From Tolypeutes matacus (taxonomy: Eukaryota; Chordata; Mammalia; Cingulata; Chlamyphoridae): 64,000 nt of DNA. The position numbers and the translations under genes were made by a program. Where the stretch lies: positions 4,167,192 through 4,231,191 of the forward strand of contig JAKSZT010054458.1 of assembly GCA_026826555.1 (NCBI GenBank), written 5' to 3'. Numbering within the stretch: position 1 is the first letter of the stretch; every line of letters begins with the position of its first letter. Shown here piece by piece: positions 32,372-45,345 of this stretch. The notes beneath the pieces are model-generated. The model was not told where the DNA came from. It did no database searches and saw only the letters and a program-made list of their open reading frames with translations.

Positions 32372-32974
32372 GTGGGTAAACAGTGTTTAGAACGCAGCCG
32401 TGTGGCTGCACCAAAAACTCCTACATGCCCGTGTCCCCACGATAATGAAGGCTGCATGCCCTTGGGGTTGGCTGTGAATGTGGAGGCCACTTGGACAGTG
32501 TGCCGTGCTTGCCCCCAAAGTTCAATGTTACATCAAAAACCACTGCCCAGGATTATAAGTCAAATTGAGCCAAACTGTGTCCTGCTCATGAGATGGCAGA
32601 TAGATTTTATCGGGCCATTACCTTTGAGTTGGCAGTGCCGATATGCTCTTATGGCTGTTAACATGGCCATAGGTCTATTGACATATGCAAAAGTATTGAG
32701 CCCTGAGGCAGGAGTGACCCCCATCCAGGACACACGGTCCCCCTTGAGAGCTGGTGGGGGGCAGTCCTGGAGTCTACGTGGTATGCAGACAAAGCCAGAT
32801 GAGACCGATCTACTCGGTGGACAGCACTGTCCATCCAGCATAAGGCTAGCACCATATGGTGTAAAATGGGCTTTAGTCAAAGTGGCCAGTGGGCCAAATT
32901 GCGAGCTGTGTGGCTCATTGAAAAGAAAAAGAAAAAAAAAGAGAAGCCCTTTAACTCTTTGTCCCAATAGTTGA
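32372..32974 (+). pseudogene. Integrase remnant of the second ERV kind
   Basis: A 200-residue open piece includes the start of the integrase core. CRACP at about residues 49-53 is the end of the zinc-binding domain. RWQIDFIGPLPL follows, with the first catalytic Asp at 32603-32605 (residue 78), and then ALMAVNMAIGLLTYAKV. In most retroviral integrases VD or similar precedes the turn; here it is VN. The frame after about residue 115 is unlike integrase, and the second Asp and the Glu are not seen, so a frameshift or deletion lies there. It catalysed joining of viral DNA to the chromosome. Confidence 0.68.
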
Positions 32975-33454
32975 GCTTAACTCTTTGTACTAATAGTTGA
33001 GCTTTTCTCGTGCAAGTGACACAAGAGGCTGTGGACCATGGTCCAACAATTAAATGAGTGCCCCCGATGGGGTAAAGTAACACCTTTGGAGGCTCTATCT
33101 CATAGAGCGTCAGCTCCAGCCTAGGTGCAAGTTACAACAAGGAATCCCTTGCTGAGGCCCCAGTAAGGGCCGCAGGGATACATTCTGTTGCCTGCTGTAA
33201 CAGTGCTCCATGGTAGAGAAACAAAAACCATGGTGTAGCCTGGACCTTGACAGCACCCCTTGTCAGGTGGCTCCCTCTTGTTGCTCCCTGGAAAACAAGA
33301 ATACAAAAGAAATTAACCAATATTTAACCTTTGCGGGTAGAAGTTACAACGCCGTCAATGGCAGAAACAATTTAGAAAAGACCTTTTATATTAACCCTCT
33401 AGCCCATAATAAGTACCCCCACAGCCACTAAGGCTGCTACCCCCAAGGGTGGAG

Positions 33455-33490
33455 TGTAAGAGTTAAGACTCAGGCAGCAGTACTTCACTG
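33455..33490 (+). repeat. Start of the truncated 3' LTR
   Basis: TGTAAGAGTTAAGACTCAGG follows a purine-rich AAGGGTGGAG, as it should. Similarity to the 5' LTR ends within about 35 bases. Confidence 0.65.
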
Positions 33491-36435
33491 ATCAGGTTGT
33501 TATTGTAAGCTAGAATGAATATATATTATGTAATTGTAAAAACATGCAGATTGTAGATAAAGGTACTTAGTTCTTTGAATACAGTGTATCTCTTCATTTC
33601 ATAAGATTTAAAAATCCATAAGTATGTGATTACAGTCTCAATTCTTAACATTTGGATATATAAGAATACATGTCAACATCCATTATTTATAATCTACACT
33701 TTCCTTAGATTAATAATTAAATGAGTTTTCCTCTGTAAAAATAATGAAAATATAATGTGCAAAAATAACCTTGGTTTATTTTGGCCATATTTGCCATCAA
33801 TATTATATATATCACAGTATATTTTCGAATGCTATAAAACATGATTTATGTTGCGATATCATTTTATAGTATTTTAATAAATGGGTGCCCATTTATCTTT
33901 ATTATTATCAGTAAACTGGAAAATATATTTTCAAAATATATACAGATATTGCAAGCAAAAATAAATCTCTGGATGTGACATACATCAAATGATATATAAA
34001 AATATTTGGCTAGATGCATAAAGGTATAAATACAAAAGGAATTTCTTTCCTTGCAGCTAAAAACTGATCACCCCAATAAAAATGTTAATGCAAATTTACT
34101 TAGGGATTGAAAGAAAACATCTTTCACAATTGTTAGAGAGAAGATTAGAATAATGCAAATAATGCTCAGGTTTCTGTGCATTTCTTGGGGTAGCTGAACT
34201 ATATAAATGGATTTGGTGATATATTTAGGAATGCATAGAATTCAAAGGCCTTAACTAGAATTCAAAAGGCTACTCATTCAAAGTAGTGCCTGTTTCTAAC
34301 TGATTCTTGGCTCCCTTCTATGTTTTTGGGAAATATGCATCATTTTTGCTTAATTAGATGGACATACAATATTTTTATTTACTTATGTTCCAGTGGGATA
34401 AGTCTCAGATTAGTATGTTTCAATAATACGATGTTCACTTTAAGCCTACATAAAATCTGGAAATATTGATAAATTCATGATGTCGAATATAAGATATCCC
34501 TTTTTTTTTGTATATTTATTTATAATGTTGACCCAATCAACATGATCTGATTAGAATGTTATTAAAAATTTCACAAAAAGCACAAAAATATATCCACATT
34601 CTCAACATTATTAATTTTAAAATATGTACTAAAGACATTTATATTCATCACTAAATTGACTTCTTTTGCAAAATAATATCATTCTTTTATTAAATTTGAA
34701 TTTAGAGTACCTATATATGTCAGTTTAACTCATTATTTGGTACCTATGTATATTAAACAACAGATTTACTATAGCATGAAGCAATAAAAATTTCCTAATG
34801 GATAATTGCAAATCAAATAAATTATTAATATCATTGATACCTTTTTCTCAGTGTCCTGACTATAGCAAGGGGCTATGTAAAGCAAGAGCTTCCCGTAGAA
34901 CTGATAGGGATACATCACAACAAAGAAAGACTTGGGAAATTCCAATTTGGCTAGTAAGGAGTGTTCATTTATGTGGGGTTCTCACCCTGAGCAGCGGTAG
35001 GAAAGAATATTTTCCAAACTCGATGGTCCATGCTTACCACCAAAGAAAAGGGGTATTCTATGGGGCACGTCTGTGTGCAGCAGAGGGTATGCTGCTTTCT
35101 GAAGAATACACGACATTGCTAAAAGTACATGACTTGACAATAATTATGAAGGTACGTGGGAGAAGTGCATGACTTTTACAGGAAACAGATCCTAAAGGAA
35201 TAGATGTTTTCAGCAAGGCAGAGGTCATATATTGTTAGAAAGGTTTTTGAAATAGGGGTGATCAGGCAGTTTGAGGGAAAACATATGATGGCAGGCTTCC
35301 AGAAAAACAGGTTACACATTCCAGTACAATATCTGTTGATCGGTCACCAATTCCAGGGGCTTGCGGTTTTAATTATTCAGTAATGCTGCTACTGTTTGGA
35401 GTGGGGGAAAGAGCAGGAAGGGTTGGGGGAGAAAAAAATGTAGTCAATATAGGCTACACTCATGAACAAAGATCCAAATAAGAACTACTTTCTAAAATAA
35501 GAGACATTCAGATATTATGGTAACTGTATATATTTAATAGAAAGATAAGTTATAATTAAAGTATATAAAAGTAAGTTTATATAAGCTCTGCCTGCCAAAG
35601 GTACAGCCACCTCATTACCTTCCTTTAAGCCTCATGTCCTACTCTTAAATAACAATCCCAGGAAATGATTTGCCTCAAATTTTACAGAGGAAAAAATAAT
35701 GTGAAAAATAATGCTATTGAATATCTCACAACAATAAATATGTCTTAGATAAAGCTAGCACTTGTGCTTTCTGCTAGTTTCATGGTTTATTATACCCACC
35801 TGTGATATGTAACAAATCTACTCTTTTTTTAAGAGTACCTTTATCCTATTACCTTTCCCTCACTTTTTAATATTTTTGATCTTTTCCTTCATAACATTCT
35901 TGTGAATACACACAAAAAACTTCTCTCAGTTCTGTGCCATTCTCTAGTCATTACCTCATTTCTTTTCTTCCTTTTACATTCAAGTTCTTTCATTAAAGAG
36001 ACTCTACTTATTATCCATTCCTTTTCATCCAGTCTCTCTTTTACACTCAGCAAGCTGCTTTCCATTCAAAGCTTATTCACTGGCAAATGGCACAAGTGTT
36101 ATTTTAATTCCATTAACTGAAGTCCCTCCTTTCAGTACTCTTATTGTTTGACTTCTTTGTAGAATCAGTCACTGTTAACGATAAAGTTTTTTTTTTTTTT
36201 CTTCATTAAAGTCTCCTCTCTGGTTACTTATTTCTTATAAATTTTCTGCTAACTCATTTTTCTTCCTTTATGTTTCCATTAGGAGGACCTTCTTGTGCCA
36301 GGACAAAATATTGAGCCTAATTTTCCAGGAATCTAAACACATACTATCCTTGAATCACCTAATTTTCTCTGCTAATTTTAAACAAGAAATGTAGGATGAT
36401 GATTTTTAAATCAATATCTATGTGTGAGCCAAATC
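33491..36435. other. Long unique block
   Basis: No repeat recognised in about 2.9 kb. The part 34850-35450 is less AT-rich than its surroundings and has an open frame of 124 residues at 34798-35172. That protein shows no known domain, signal peptide or membrane segment, and the ATG has no strong context. I do not call a gene. Confidence 0.5.
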
Positions 36436-36439
36436 CCTG

Positions 36440-36650
36440 ATCCAGAATTTGCTATATGAATGAGGCATTTTTCATGCATTATCTTTTTTGAACCTCACAT
36501 TACCATTTGATCTAGGTATTATTTTCTCTTTAGATATGAGAAAATTAAGACTCAAAGAGATTGAGTAATTGGGATATATCAAGAGCAATTTATTTTCAGG
36601 GTCAGGTTTGTGTGATGGCAAAGTCTATGCTCTTAACCTAAATACTATAA
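36440..36650 (-). repeat. MIR SINE, reversed
   Basis: CATGCATTATCTTTTTTGAACCTCAC, ATGAGAAAATTAAGACTCAAAGAG and ATGCTCTTAACC follow the order of the reversed MIR core. It is old and diverged. Confidence 0.75.
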
Positions 36651-37299
36651 TATTTCCCTGAAGCAACTGCTGACTGTTTATCCTTAACCAGATAGTCTAC
36701 ATGCATGTAAAAGTCAACATTTCCATAATTAAATTCTGCCTCATCTTCCTAATCCTTCACCACTCAACTCCTACGGGTGTCAAAAGCAATGTCATATTTG
36801 GGTTTAATCTTGTTATCTGATGCTTCTCATAGACATGTAGAACTCTGGCTCTCTTCACTCAATCCTTGAATTTATCAAGCAAAGTATGCTTTCCATCCTG
36901 TATTCCCTGTCTTGGTTAATGACTCCACAGTAAATCCAATTACCAACTTTCAATTCTGAATGCCATACATTATTATTTCCCCTCATTCTTATTTCTAATC
37001 AATATTATAGCTTTCCCATGTTAGATACTAAATATCATTTCATTCCATTCTTAATTCTATATTTCTACTGTCACTGCCTTAGTTAATTCTGCTATCATTT
37101 TTTACAAAGGAAATTGGGATATTCTCTGAAGAGCTCTCTTTAAACTTTCCTTTATATCTGCTACACAACTGGCAGCATGTATCTGTATTATTTTTTTAAA
37201 AATGTAACTTTCTCCAAAAAAAATAATGATGGGTTGTTGTCTTACATTTCTGAGAAATGTTTGTCTTACAATTTACATAATGAAATTCACACTCCCCAG
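36651..37299. other. Unassigned, possibly old L2
   Basis: A few strings recall L2 but none is firm. No gene seen. Confidence 0.35.
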
Positions 37300-37800
37300 G
37301 AGAACACCGAAGGCTCTATATTTATCTGACTGCTGCCTATGAATTTAAACTTATTTCCATAATATACTCCATAGATGTTAGCTGTAAACTGATCTTACTC
37401 CTTTGAGTTTCCTAGGTGGCTTCATACCTCTTTACCATTGCTGAAGTTGGCCCCTGTTGCTGAAATGCTGCCCTTGCCCTCCTCTATCTGCTCCTTTTGC
37501 AGGACAAGTTCTTTGTCACCTCCCTAAATAACTGCTGATGGTCATCTTTGAAACTAAGCACTAGACCACAGAGAGTGAAATATCTTGCCACATTAAGGTG
37601 GAATTTGCTAATCTGTTTGAGGGAATTTTGGTATAGTGTTCATATATTTACATTGGACTATTTTATGACACATACTTGCTTATATGTCTATCTTTATCTA
37701 GAAAAATATAAGTCCCTTATGGGGCTTATAGTCTTTCTTTACCCTGGACTTAATACTCACTGTGATGACAAACATTTGTTAAATACTGAGCAGCCTATGG
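37300..37800 (+). repeat. L2 element
   Basis: The order TTTGAGTTTCC, GCTGAAATGCTGCCCTTGCC, TTTGTCACCTCCC and the closing TATAAGTCCCTTATGGGG...ACATTTGTTAAATAC agrees with an L2 3' end. Confidence 0.6.
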
Positions 37801-38091
37801 CAATAAAATATAATTTCATTTATTTGGTAACTCTTATGGCTTTACTCAGAATATTGAAAATAATTTACATAATCAATATATTGGTCTCAAAAAATTCAAT
37901 CAAACAACACTTAACACTTACATAACAAAGACCCTAATTAATAAACCATATATGTGAACAAGACTTGAAACATATATGTTAACTTCCAAAAAATGTGAAG
38001 AAAGAACTGTATATCTCTGAGAAAAAAAAAAAGTTAACGCAGGTATATTAAAGGTAGGTGAATGTAAAGGAATCGCTTAATGCTTTTGCTA
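37801..38091. other. Spacer
   Basis: AT-rich, nothing recognised. Confidence 0.4.
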
Positions 38092-39580
38092 GATTATATT
38101 ATGAACCCCAAATTAAACATGCTCTTAACCTTAATCTGCATTCCTTTAGGTGTGAACCCATTGTAAATAGGATCTCTTGAAGATATAATTTTAAAGTATA
38201 GCCCAACTGAATGAGGGTGGGACTTAATCTGAATTACTGGGATTCTTTATAGGCAGAAGAAATTCAAACTCAATATGAGAAAACACAAGGAAGACCCAGA
38301 AGCTGGAAGTCAACATAACCAGAAGAGAAAGGAGAGGATATTGCCACATGATGCCAGGAAAGGATACAACCCAAGGAACCCCAAGGATCACTGGCAGCCA
38401 GCACCAGATTGTTACCGACTGTGGCAGTTTGGCATCCTTTATGAATTCCAAAAATAGATATTGGATTATGTTTGTAAACTGGTCTGTACCTGAGCATGAT
38501 TAAATTATGATTAGGGCTTTGATTGGGACACGTCAGTAAGACTTTGAGTCCCTGCCTCCTTGGTGAGTGGGGTTTCAAAGATAAAAGACATGGCAAATGA
38601 CAGAGTTGGAGTTTTTGATGTTGGAGTTTTGATGCGCATTTTTAATGCTTGAGCCCTGGGAAGTAAGCACACAAAGGAGCTTGATCATGAGGAAGGAAAG
38701 AAGGCCCCAGGAAAAGAGACAAGTGGTTCGCCTGACAGTTCACAGCTAGCCTTGTGGAGAGAGGCAAAGCCTAGAGAGCCTCATAGTCTACAACTGACCT
38801 TGTGGAGGAAACAGAGGAGCTGAGCCCGGAGAGAAACAGAGCCCTGGGAAGAGAGGAACCCAAGACACCCAAACCCTGTCAAACATCGGCAGCTGTCTTG
38901 CTCCAACATGTGGCAACAGACTTTGGTGAAGGAAGAAGTTTATGCTTTATGGCCTGGTAACTGTAAGCTTCTACCCCAAATAAATACCCTTTTGTAAGTG
39001 CCAATGGATTTCTGGTAATTTGCATCAGCACTCTTTTGGCTGACTAATACAAGTTCTGATGATGAGTTTTGACCTGGAGCCTGGGAAGTAAACACACAGT
39101 AGAAGAACACAGAGGATAGTGACAGCTCCTTAGACACAGCAGAAGCCCCGGGGAGAGAGACAGAGCCTTTTGCCTGATAGTCTACAGCTGGCCTTGTGGA
39201 GAAAACCGAGGAGATGATCCCAGACAGAAATTAACCCTGGGAAGAGAGGAACAGAGGAAGCCTAAACCCTGGCAGATGTCAGCAGCCATCTTGCTCCAAC
39301 AAGTGACAATAGACTTTGGTGAAGGAAGTAACGTATGCTTTATGGCCTGGTAACTGTAAGCTTCTAAGCCAAATAAATACCCTTTATAAAAACCAACTGA
39401 TTTCTGGTATTTTGCATCAGCACCCCTTTGGCTGAATAATACACTAGCTTTGAGGAGAAAGCATTAATTTGCTGTCATCTCAATTTTAAACTTATACTAG
39501 CCTCTAAACTATGAGCCAATTAATCCCTATTGTTTAAGGATTGCGTGGTATTTGTCATAGTAGCCTAACAAGCTAAGACA
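38092..39580 (+). repeat. MaLR LTR split by another LTR
   Basis: The left part (38092-38419) carries GGTGTGAACCCATTGTAAATAGGATC and CCCAACTGAATGAGGGTGGG. The right part (39444-39580) carries ATGAGCCAATTAATCCC and ATTGTTTAAGGATT, which complete the same LTR. Compare 17235-17680. The break holds the type B LTR at 38420-39443. Confidence 0.72.
38420..39443 (+). repeat. Type B LTR with a second, 5'-shortened copy in tandem
   Basis: The first copy (38420-39051, 632 bases) starts TGTGGCAGTTTGG and ends TTTTGGCTGACTAATACA. A second copy of its last 390 bases follows at once (39052-39443), ending TTTGGCTGAATAATACA. Both contain GCTCCAACA, TGGTGAAGGAAG and the AAATAAATACCCTTT polyadenylation region. 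Related pieces are at 50008-50200 and 60104-60560, both reversed. This is an ERV-L-type LTR family different from type A. Confidence 0.78.
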
Positions 39581-42339
39581 ATGTTCTTACTCTGAAAAAG
39601 CACCTATCTAAAGGTGGGAAACAGGTCCACTAATGCATCCTGAGGAGAATCAAGTTGGCATAATCAGGAATGATGACCATAGTTATAAAGCTTCCCCATT
39701 CCTGACATTCTCCCTCCATCTCAGAATGAGTAATTTTCTCAAAAGGTATATAAGAAAGCCAGTAGCAGTTTAGCATGAGAAAGATACTCTACTTTTCACA
39801 AGAGATTGATATTTCTTTAAGCTTTATTTTATAATATATATTATTTTTTACATAAGTAGAATTTATAAATCTGTAATTGACTATGATGTTATTACTTCAA
39901 ATTTTGGTTTCCTAGAAAATGAAAAATCAAGTGATTGTCATTCTCAGTTATTTGCATCTGGAGAAAATCTAGCATGATATTCAATGTCACTATTGCCCAA
40001 AAAGTACATTTCATTTTTTAATTTGTAATGTCATTTTATTTAGTTCATGATAATATCTAAGAAAAAAACATTTTTTTTGTGTAAATGATTTTTCAAAGTA
40101 GTCCTAGAAGAGCTAGCAAGTCTCACCTCTAATTAAAAAACTTCCACCTAATAATCCTGGGAAACATGATATTGTTAGCTTAATTAGAAAAATGCATTAT
40201 ACAAACTTGTACAAGGCACAATTTTCAGAAATTACACAAGTTTATCAGTATTTCTGCCATCATTTATTATAGCGACATTATTGCATATTTGAGTGATCAT
40301 TAGCAAGATCACAGAAAAAATAATATATGAAACATCTAATATTTGATTCTGTCTCCTCTTATATTTTGTTACAAATTAGTTGATTGAAAATAGATGGACA
40401 GAGTTTCCTTATTAAATATGTATAACTAAATAATATACCCCAGTGTCTTATTTAACTTATCTACTAAAAGGGAAAAATGCTTGCAATACCTATTTATTTA
40501 AAAAATTATTGACAAACAGTAGTACAAATGTAATAAAAGTACGAAACTTGAAGATTTCTGTTTTACTTCTTTATCTTTGAAAGACAAGCAATCAGCTTTG
40601 TTTGACAAAGCCTGGGTGATTATCTTCACATTTTGATTTACATAAAATAAATTGAGCCAGAGGGAGGTTTTCCTATAGGAAGGAAATTTTTCTCTATAAA
40701 AGGCTCCTTATAAAATTCTGGCTGGGTTTATTAATAAATTTACAAAGTCTCTCCTAGGGTCATATAATGCCCTTTCTCATTTTCAAATTATATTTCAAAT
40801 AACAGCAGAACAATTATTTTCACTGTTTCTTTAAATATAAACAACTAGACATTTAAAAAAAAAATAAATGAGTGCAATGCCTATTTCGTTTTAGGAAAAA
40901 AATAAATAGGTTTTAGATTAAATGTCCATATTTACTTTTGTACAAATTAGAACATTAATATTAATGACTCTAAATTTAAATAAAAACATAAATTCTTATA
41001 AATATATTTGGAATTTCAGAGATATAAATTTTCTTAAGACAAAAATCTTTAATAGTTCCGAGTGTTTAGAAAGAAGATAGATTTCTAGAGATTTTAAATC
41101 ATTTCAAAATTTATTAGTAAGAATATAGACTCTTTCTTAATTATAATTTATAACTTATAATTACTTTTAGCTGAATAAATAAAGATTAAAATGTTTTTTG
41201 AAAAACATTTCAAAATAATTTCTGTCTGCTTTTCTTTCATCAACATTTTCTCATACTCAGCTGCTTAGTATTCTTTATGCAACAATGAAGACTTGATTAG
41301 AGCAAGCTAGATTATGATTTTCTCTTTGAAAGGATATTTATGCTCATTATGTGAACATTTTTGCTGTATTGCATATTTCTGATTGTCTCCAGTGGCTAGG
41401 CATTTGAACCTGCTGGATAGCTTACAGAATAATATGACTCTAATAAAAATTTAGTGAATGCACAACCCAAAGCAGTTTTGAGTTCTTCACTTACAATTTC
41501 TCTGCCAAATTACCAGCCTAAGGAGTCTGACAATTTCTTATATTTATATGTTTTCTACTAATTAATTTTGCATAAAGAATAAGAAAATGTTTAAGTAACA
41601 TGCATCTTCCAAGCTGAGATATTCATTCTTTGGAAAAATTATGTAGCTGCAGCTGAGACAGCTGAAATACTTAACAATAAAATGATACTTTAGTGATTTT
41701 ATATTTAAAAGAGTAACATCTGATAATACATCAGTCCCTTAACCTGCACAAAGATGAGTTTTCTCATCTTTGCCTACGTTTCCACAAGTTTATGTTCCTT
41801 CCAGTCAACTCTAACATGAACTGTCACATCTAGTCCTGACAAATCTGAGTGGTTTTGAAAATGATGATGGAGAAGAAAGGGATTTTTAAAAGAAAATATT
41901 TTCTCCATTCATAATAAGGATTACTACAATATGGCAGTTCTTAATTTAGCAATAATAGACTATATTCTATACCACAAAGGTGATCTGAAATTAGCTTTCA
42001 TGCACACTTAATTATATGAATATTGCAATAATCTTGTGAAATGCATAGGGCAGGCATAACTAATACCACCAAAATGCTGTCATATTTAGTAACAAAATGA
42101 TACATCCTAAGACCAACCTGCCTACTTTTAATAATTTCATATTTCCACAATATAATGTTGTAACATTATATAAATTTGGGGATTGATATGGAGGAGTTTT
42201 TTTAAGTTTTCTTAAACTTTGGATAGTCATCCTGGACAACAATGCAATAGAATTTTAGGTAATCACTAAAGATGAGGAAGATTACAGAATTTTTTAAATT
42301 ATGAAATAATGCTAAAAAACTACAATGATACTAAGAAAA
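39581..42339. other. Long unique AT-rich block
   Basis: About 2.8 kb without a repeat that I recognise, and without a credible gene. It could hold regulatory DNA, but sequence alone does not show it. Confidence 0.5.
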
Positions 42340-42565
42340 GTCTTAGCGGTTATAGTTATGGACTGCAATATCAAAGTGCAGCAATTTAAATCCTGGTTCT
42401 GCCACATGCTCGCTCTCTACCAAATGTTGCTTAACTTTTCAATGCCTCAGTGTTCTTATTTGTAAAAAGGAATAATGATAGCACCTACCTTATAAGGTTG
42501 TTAGATGGACTAAATGGATTAATAGTTGTGAACAACATAACAATTACTGGGTACCTTAGTACTGT
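42340..42565 (+). repeat. MIR SINE, forward
   Basis: AAATCCTGGTTCTGCCACATG, CAATGCCTCAGTGTTCTTATTTG and CACCTACCTTATAAGGTTG are the MIR core and flank in order. Confidence 0.85.
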
Positions 42566-42689
42566 AAGTGTTTATGAACTAAAAAAAAACTAAACAGAAT
42601 AAATTAGAATTGTAATATTTCGATTTTAGAAGGCAATATGAAAATCGTATCAAACAAATTGATTATGATTGATGGGAAAATTGATTTAT

Positions 42690-44865
42690 AATAAAATTGT
42701 GATATATATATATAAAGCACATGCAGTAAAATTCACAAATCTTAAGTAGACACTTTTGTTAAAATTTTGCTTTACTCATATGACCACTACCAAGATCAAG
42801 ATATGGCATAATTTCTGTACTACAAAAGACCCTTGTGCACCTGTTGATCAGTAACCCCCAACCAAGGTAAACACTCTTGCTATCTAGCAACATAGATTCT
42901 ATCACTATAGTCTGGCTTTACTTGTTCTCTAACTTCATCTAAAGGATGTGTAATGATGTTCTTTGGGATTTTTTTTCCATTCGATATTAAATCTATGAAA
43001 TATATCCATGTTGTATTACTTAGAGTTTGATCATTTCCCTTTTGTGAATATTAATGCATGAATATATCACTTTATTTTGAGTCCAATCTCAAGTTGATAA
43101 ACATTTGGTTTATTGCCACCATTGGGCTATTATGAATAGTGCTGCTATGAAAAGTTTTAACCATATCTTTTGGTGTTTATGCACACTCAATTGTTTTTGT
43201 TGTAGGGTAAACAGCTAGAAGAATTAATGGCTCATTGTGTAACCTTAAATTCACTTTAATAGATACATTCAAACAGATTTTCAGAAGGACTATACCATTT
43301 AATATTCTCATTAGCAATATATGAGGGTTCGCATATGCTTCATATTCTCACCACCAACACTTAGAGGGGCCATATTTTTAATTTTATGTATATGTGCTAT
43401 GGTGCTTTTCTGTGTTTTTAATGTGCATTTTTTGAAGATTAATGGTGTGGAGCATCTTTGCAAAAGTTTCCTGGCCATCTGGGTACTCCTTTATCCTGTG
43501 TTTGTATGTCTGGCTTAAGGAAGTTAATGTGCTTTCTTTTTATTTTTAATTTGCAGTAATAATTTTTAAAATTCTAAACAGAAACATTTTCCTATTCTGT
43601 AGGTTATACTTTTCACTATCTTAATGTAGTTGTTGGATGAATATAAGGTTTCAATTTTATTGAACTTCAATAAATCATCTTTTATTCCAAGGCTGCTGAT
43701 TTTTAGTTGTGTTAAACAAATCTTTCACTAACACAAATTCTTCAAGATGAACACTCATGTTTACTTCAGTAAAAACTCTATTTTCTCAATAAATTTATAT
43801 CTAAAATCCTTTTGGATTTACTTGTTTTTTATGGGATAGGATTTAAATTTATTGGCCTCATTCCCATTTATCAGAAAGGCTATTCTTGTCCCTACTGCAA
43901 CTTACGGCAATCTTTAGCTTATGTGGTAGCACCACATGTGGTATCAATTATTTTTCTTCCTTCTTTGAAGAGATGCATAGTTTATTAATTTTCAAACTTC
44001 TTTTTTTCATAAAATATGCAGTTAAATCTGTAACATTCTCTGTTAATACTGTTTGAGCTGGACCCTACAACTCTCAAAATATTTTATTTTTATTATCATT
44101 CAGTTTAAATCATTTACTAATTTCCATTTTACTTTGGCCCATGGGTTACTAATAAATGCAATGCTTATCTTATCTTTCTGTTCTTCATTTCCAACTTACT
44201 TTCCCTGTACTCTGAAAACATCCTCTATATCATTTCTGATCTTTAAAATTTGAAAAGAATTGCTTTATACTTTATTATGTGTACTTAAAAGAGCTGGGTA
44301 TATGTCAAGTGTTGTCTATGCTCTACACATAACAATAAGGTCAAGTAAACAAAGAGTTACATTCAAATATTTTATATCCTTACTGAATTTGGTCTATTAC
44401 TCTATCAAATATAAAGGAAGGGGAGTTAAAATACCACCTATGAATGTAAATTAGTCTTTCTTGTGCCAAATTTTGCTTTACATATTTGAAATATCTGCTA
44501 TTAGGTGCATATACATTATGCATTTTTTATTTTCTTCTTTATTAGAGAATTTGTGGGTTTAGAGAATAATCATGCATATAATACAGGATTCCCGTATGCC
44601 ATCTTATTAGTAACAACTTGCATTATTGTGGAACATTTCTTAATATTAATGAGATCATAGTTGACACTCTTATTTATTTCTAGGGATGCACCTTGGCTTG
44701 AATACTTCCTATTTTACTTTAATTTGCCTTTGTTAAATGGTTGCATGTTATAATTTTCTTCATCCTTTTATTTAAAATCTGTGTTATTGTATTTAGGATT
44801 GCTTCCTTTTAAGAGCATATGCTGGGTTTTATTTTTTATTCAAATTCCTTAGTATCCTATATCTG
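42690..44865 (-). mobile_element. Old L1M fragment, reversed
   Basis: Read on the reverse strand, the 3' UTR and ORF2 C-terminal part lie at 42690-43700 (for example the ATTATGAATAGTGCTGCTATG and TTTTGGTGTTTATGCACA strings), a mid-ORF2 part at 43700-43960 and the endonuclease part at 43960-44865 (the TAGGTGCATATACATTATG region). Much is deleted. A short piece of the younger L1 3' UTR appears to interrupt it at about 44560-44690 (GGATTCCCGTATGCC). No frame is open. Confidence 0.7.
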
Positions 44866-44869
44866 CTAT

Positions 44870-45345
44870 ATAACAAATCACTGTAAAAATGATGACTTAA
44901 AACAATACAAATTTATTCTATTATACTTATGGATGTCAGAAGTCCAAAAATGATGATATAGGGCTAAATTCAAGGTGTTGGTAGGGATATTTTATTCTGG
45001 AGGCTATAAGGGAGAATCCATTCCTTACATTTTCTAGATTCTAAAAGTTGCCCTTATTCACTGTCTCATTACCCCATATCACTTTGCCTTTTCTCCACTG
45101 CTTCCATTGTCATATGTACTTCAACTCTTTAATCATCAACTACTCCTCTGCCTTCCTCTTACAAGGACACTTATGATAACATTTCAGTTTAATGAGGACA
45201 ATCCAGGATACTCTCCCTATCTCAGAATCCTTAACTTAGTTACATTCAGCAAAGTCTATTTTTTCATATAAGGAAACATTTACAGATACTAGAGATTAGG
45301 GCCTGGATATTATTGGGTGTCATCATTAAGCCTACCATCATAGTT
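44870..45345 (-). repeat. MLT1-like LTR, reversed
   Basis: CTGCTATATAACAAATCACTG at the left, AAGTCCAAAAATGATG, TCCAGGATACTCTCCC and the right end TAAGCCTACCATCAT are those of a reversed MLT1 LTR. Confidence 0.7.

Larger units (their letters stand above)
29656..33490 (+). mobile_element. Second kind of ERV, internally deleted
   Basis: This forward element has a TGTAAGGGTTAAGACTCGGG LTR start at 29656, gag-like coding, RT, integrase, a purine-rich tract and then the start of the 3' LTR (TGTAAGAGTTAAGACTC) at 33455. It is less than 4 kb, so large parts are lost. Its RT and integrase resemble ERV-L and spuma-related retroviruses, but it is a different family from the proviruses at 2611 and 48150. 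No primer site was identified. Confidence 0.75.
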
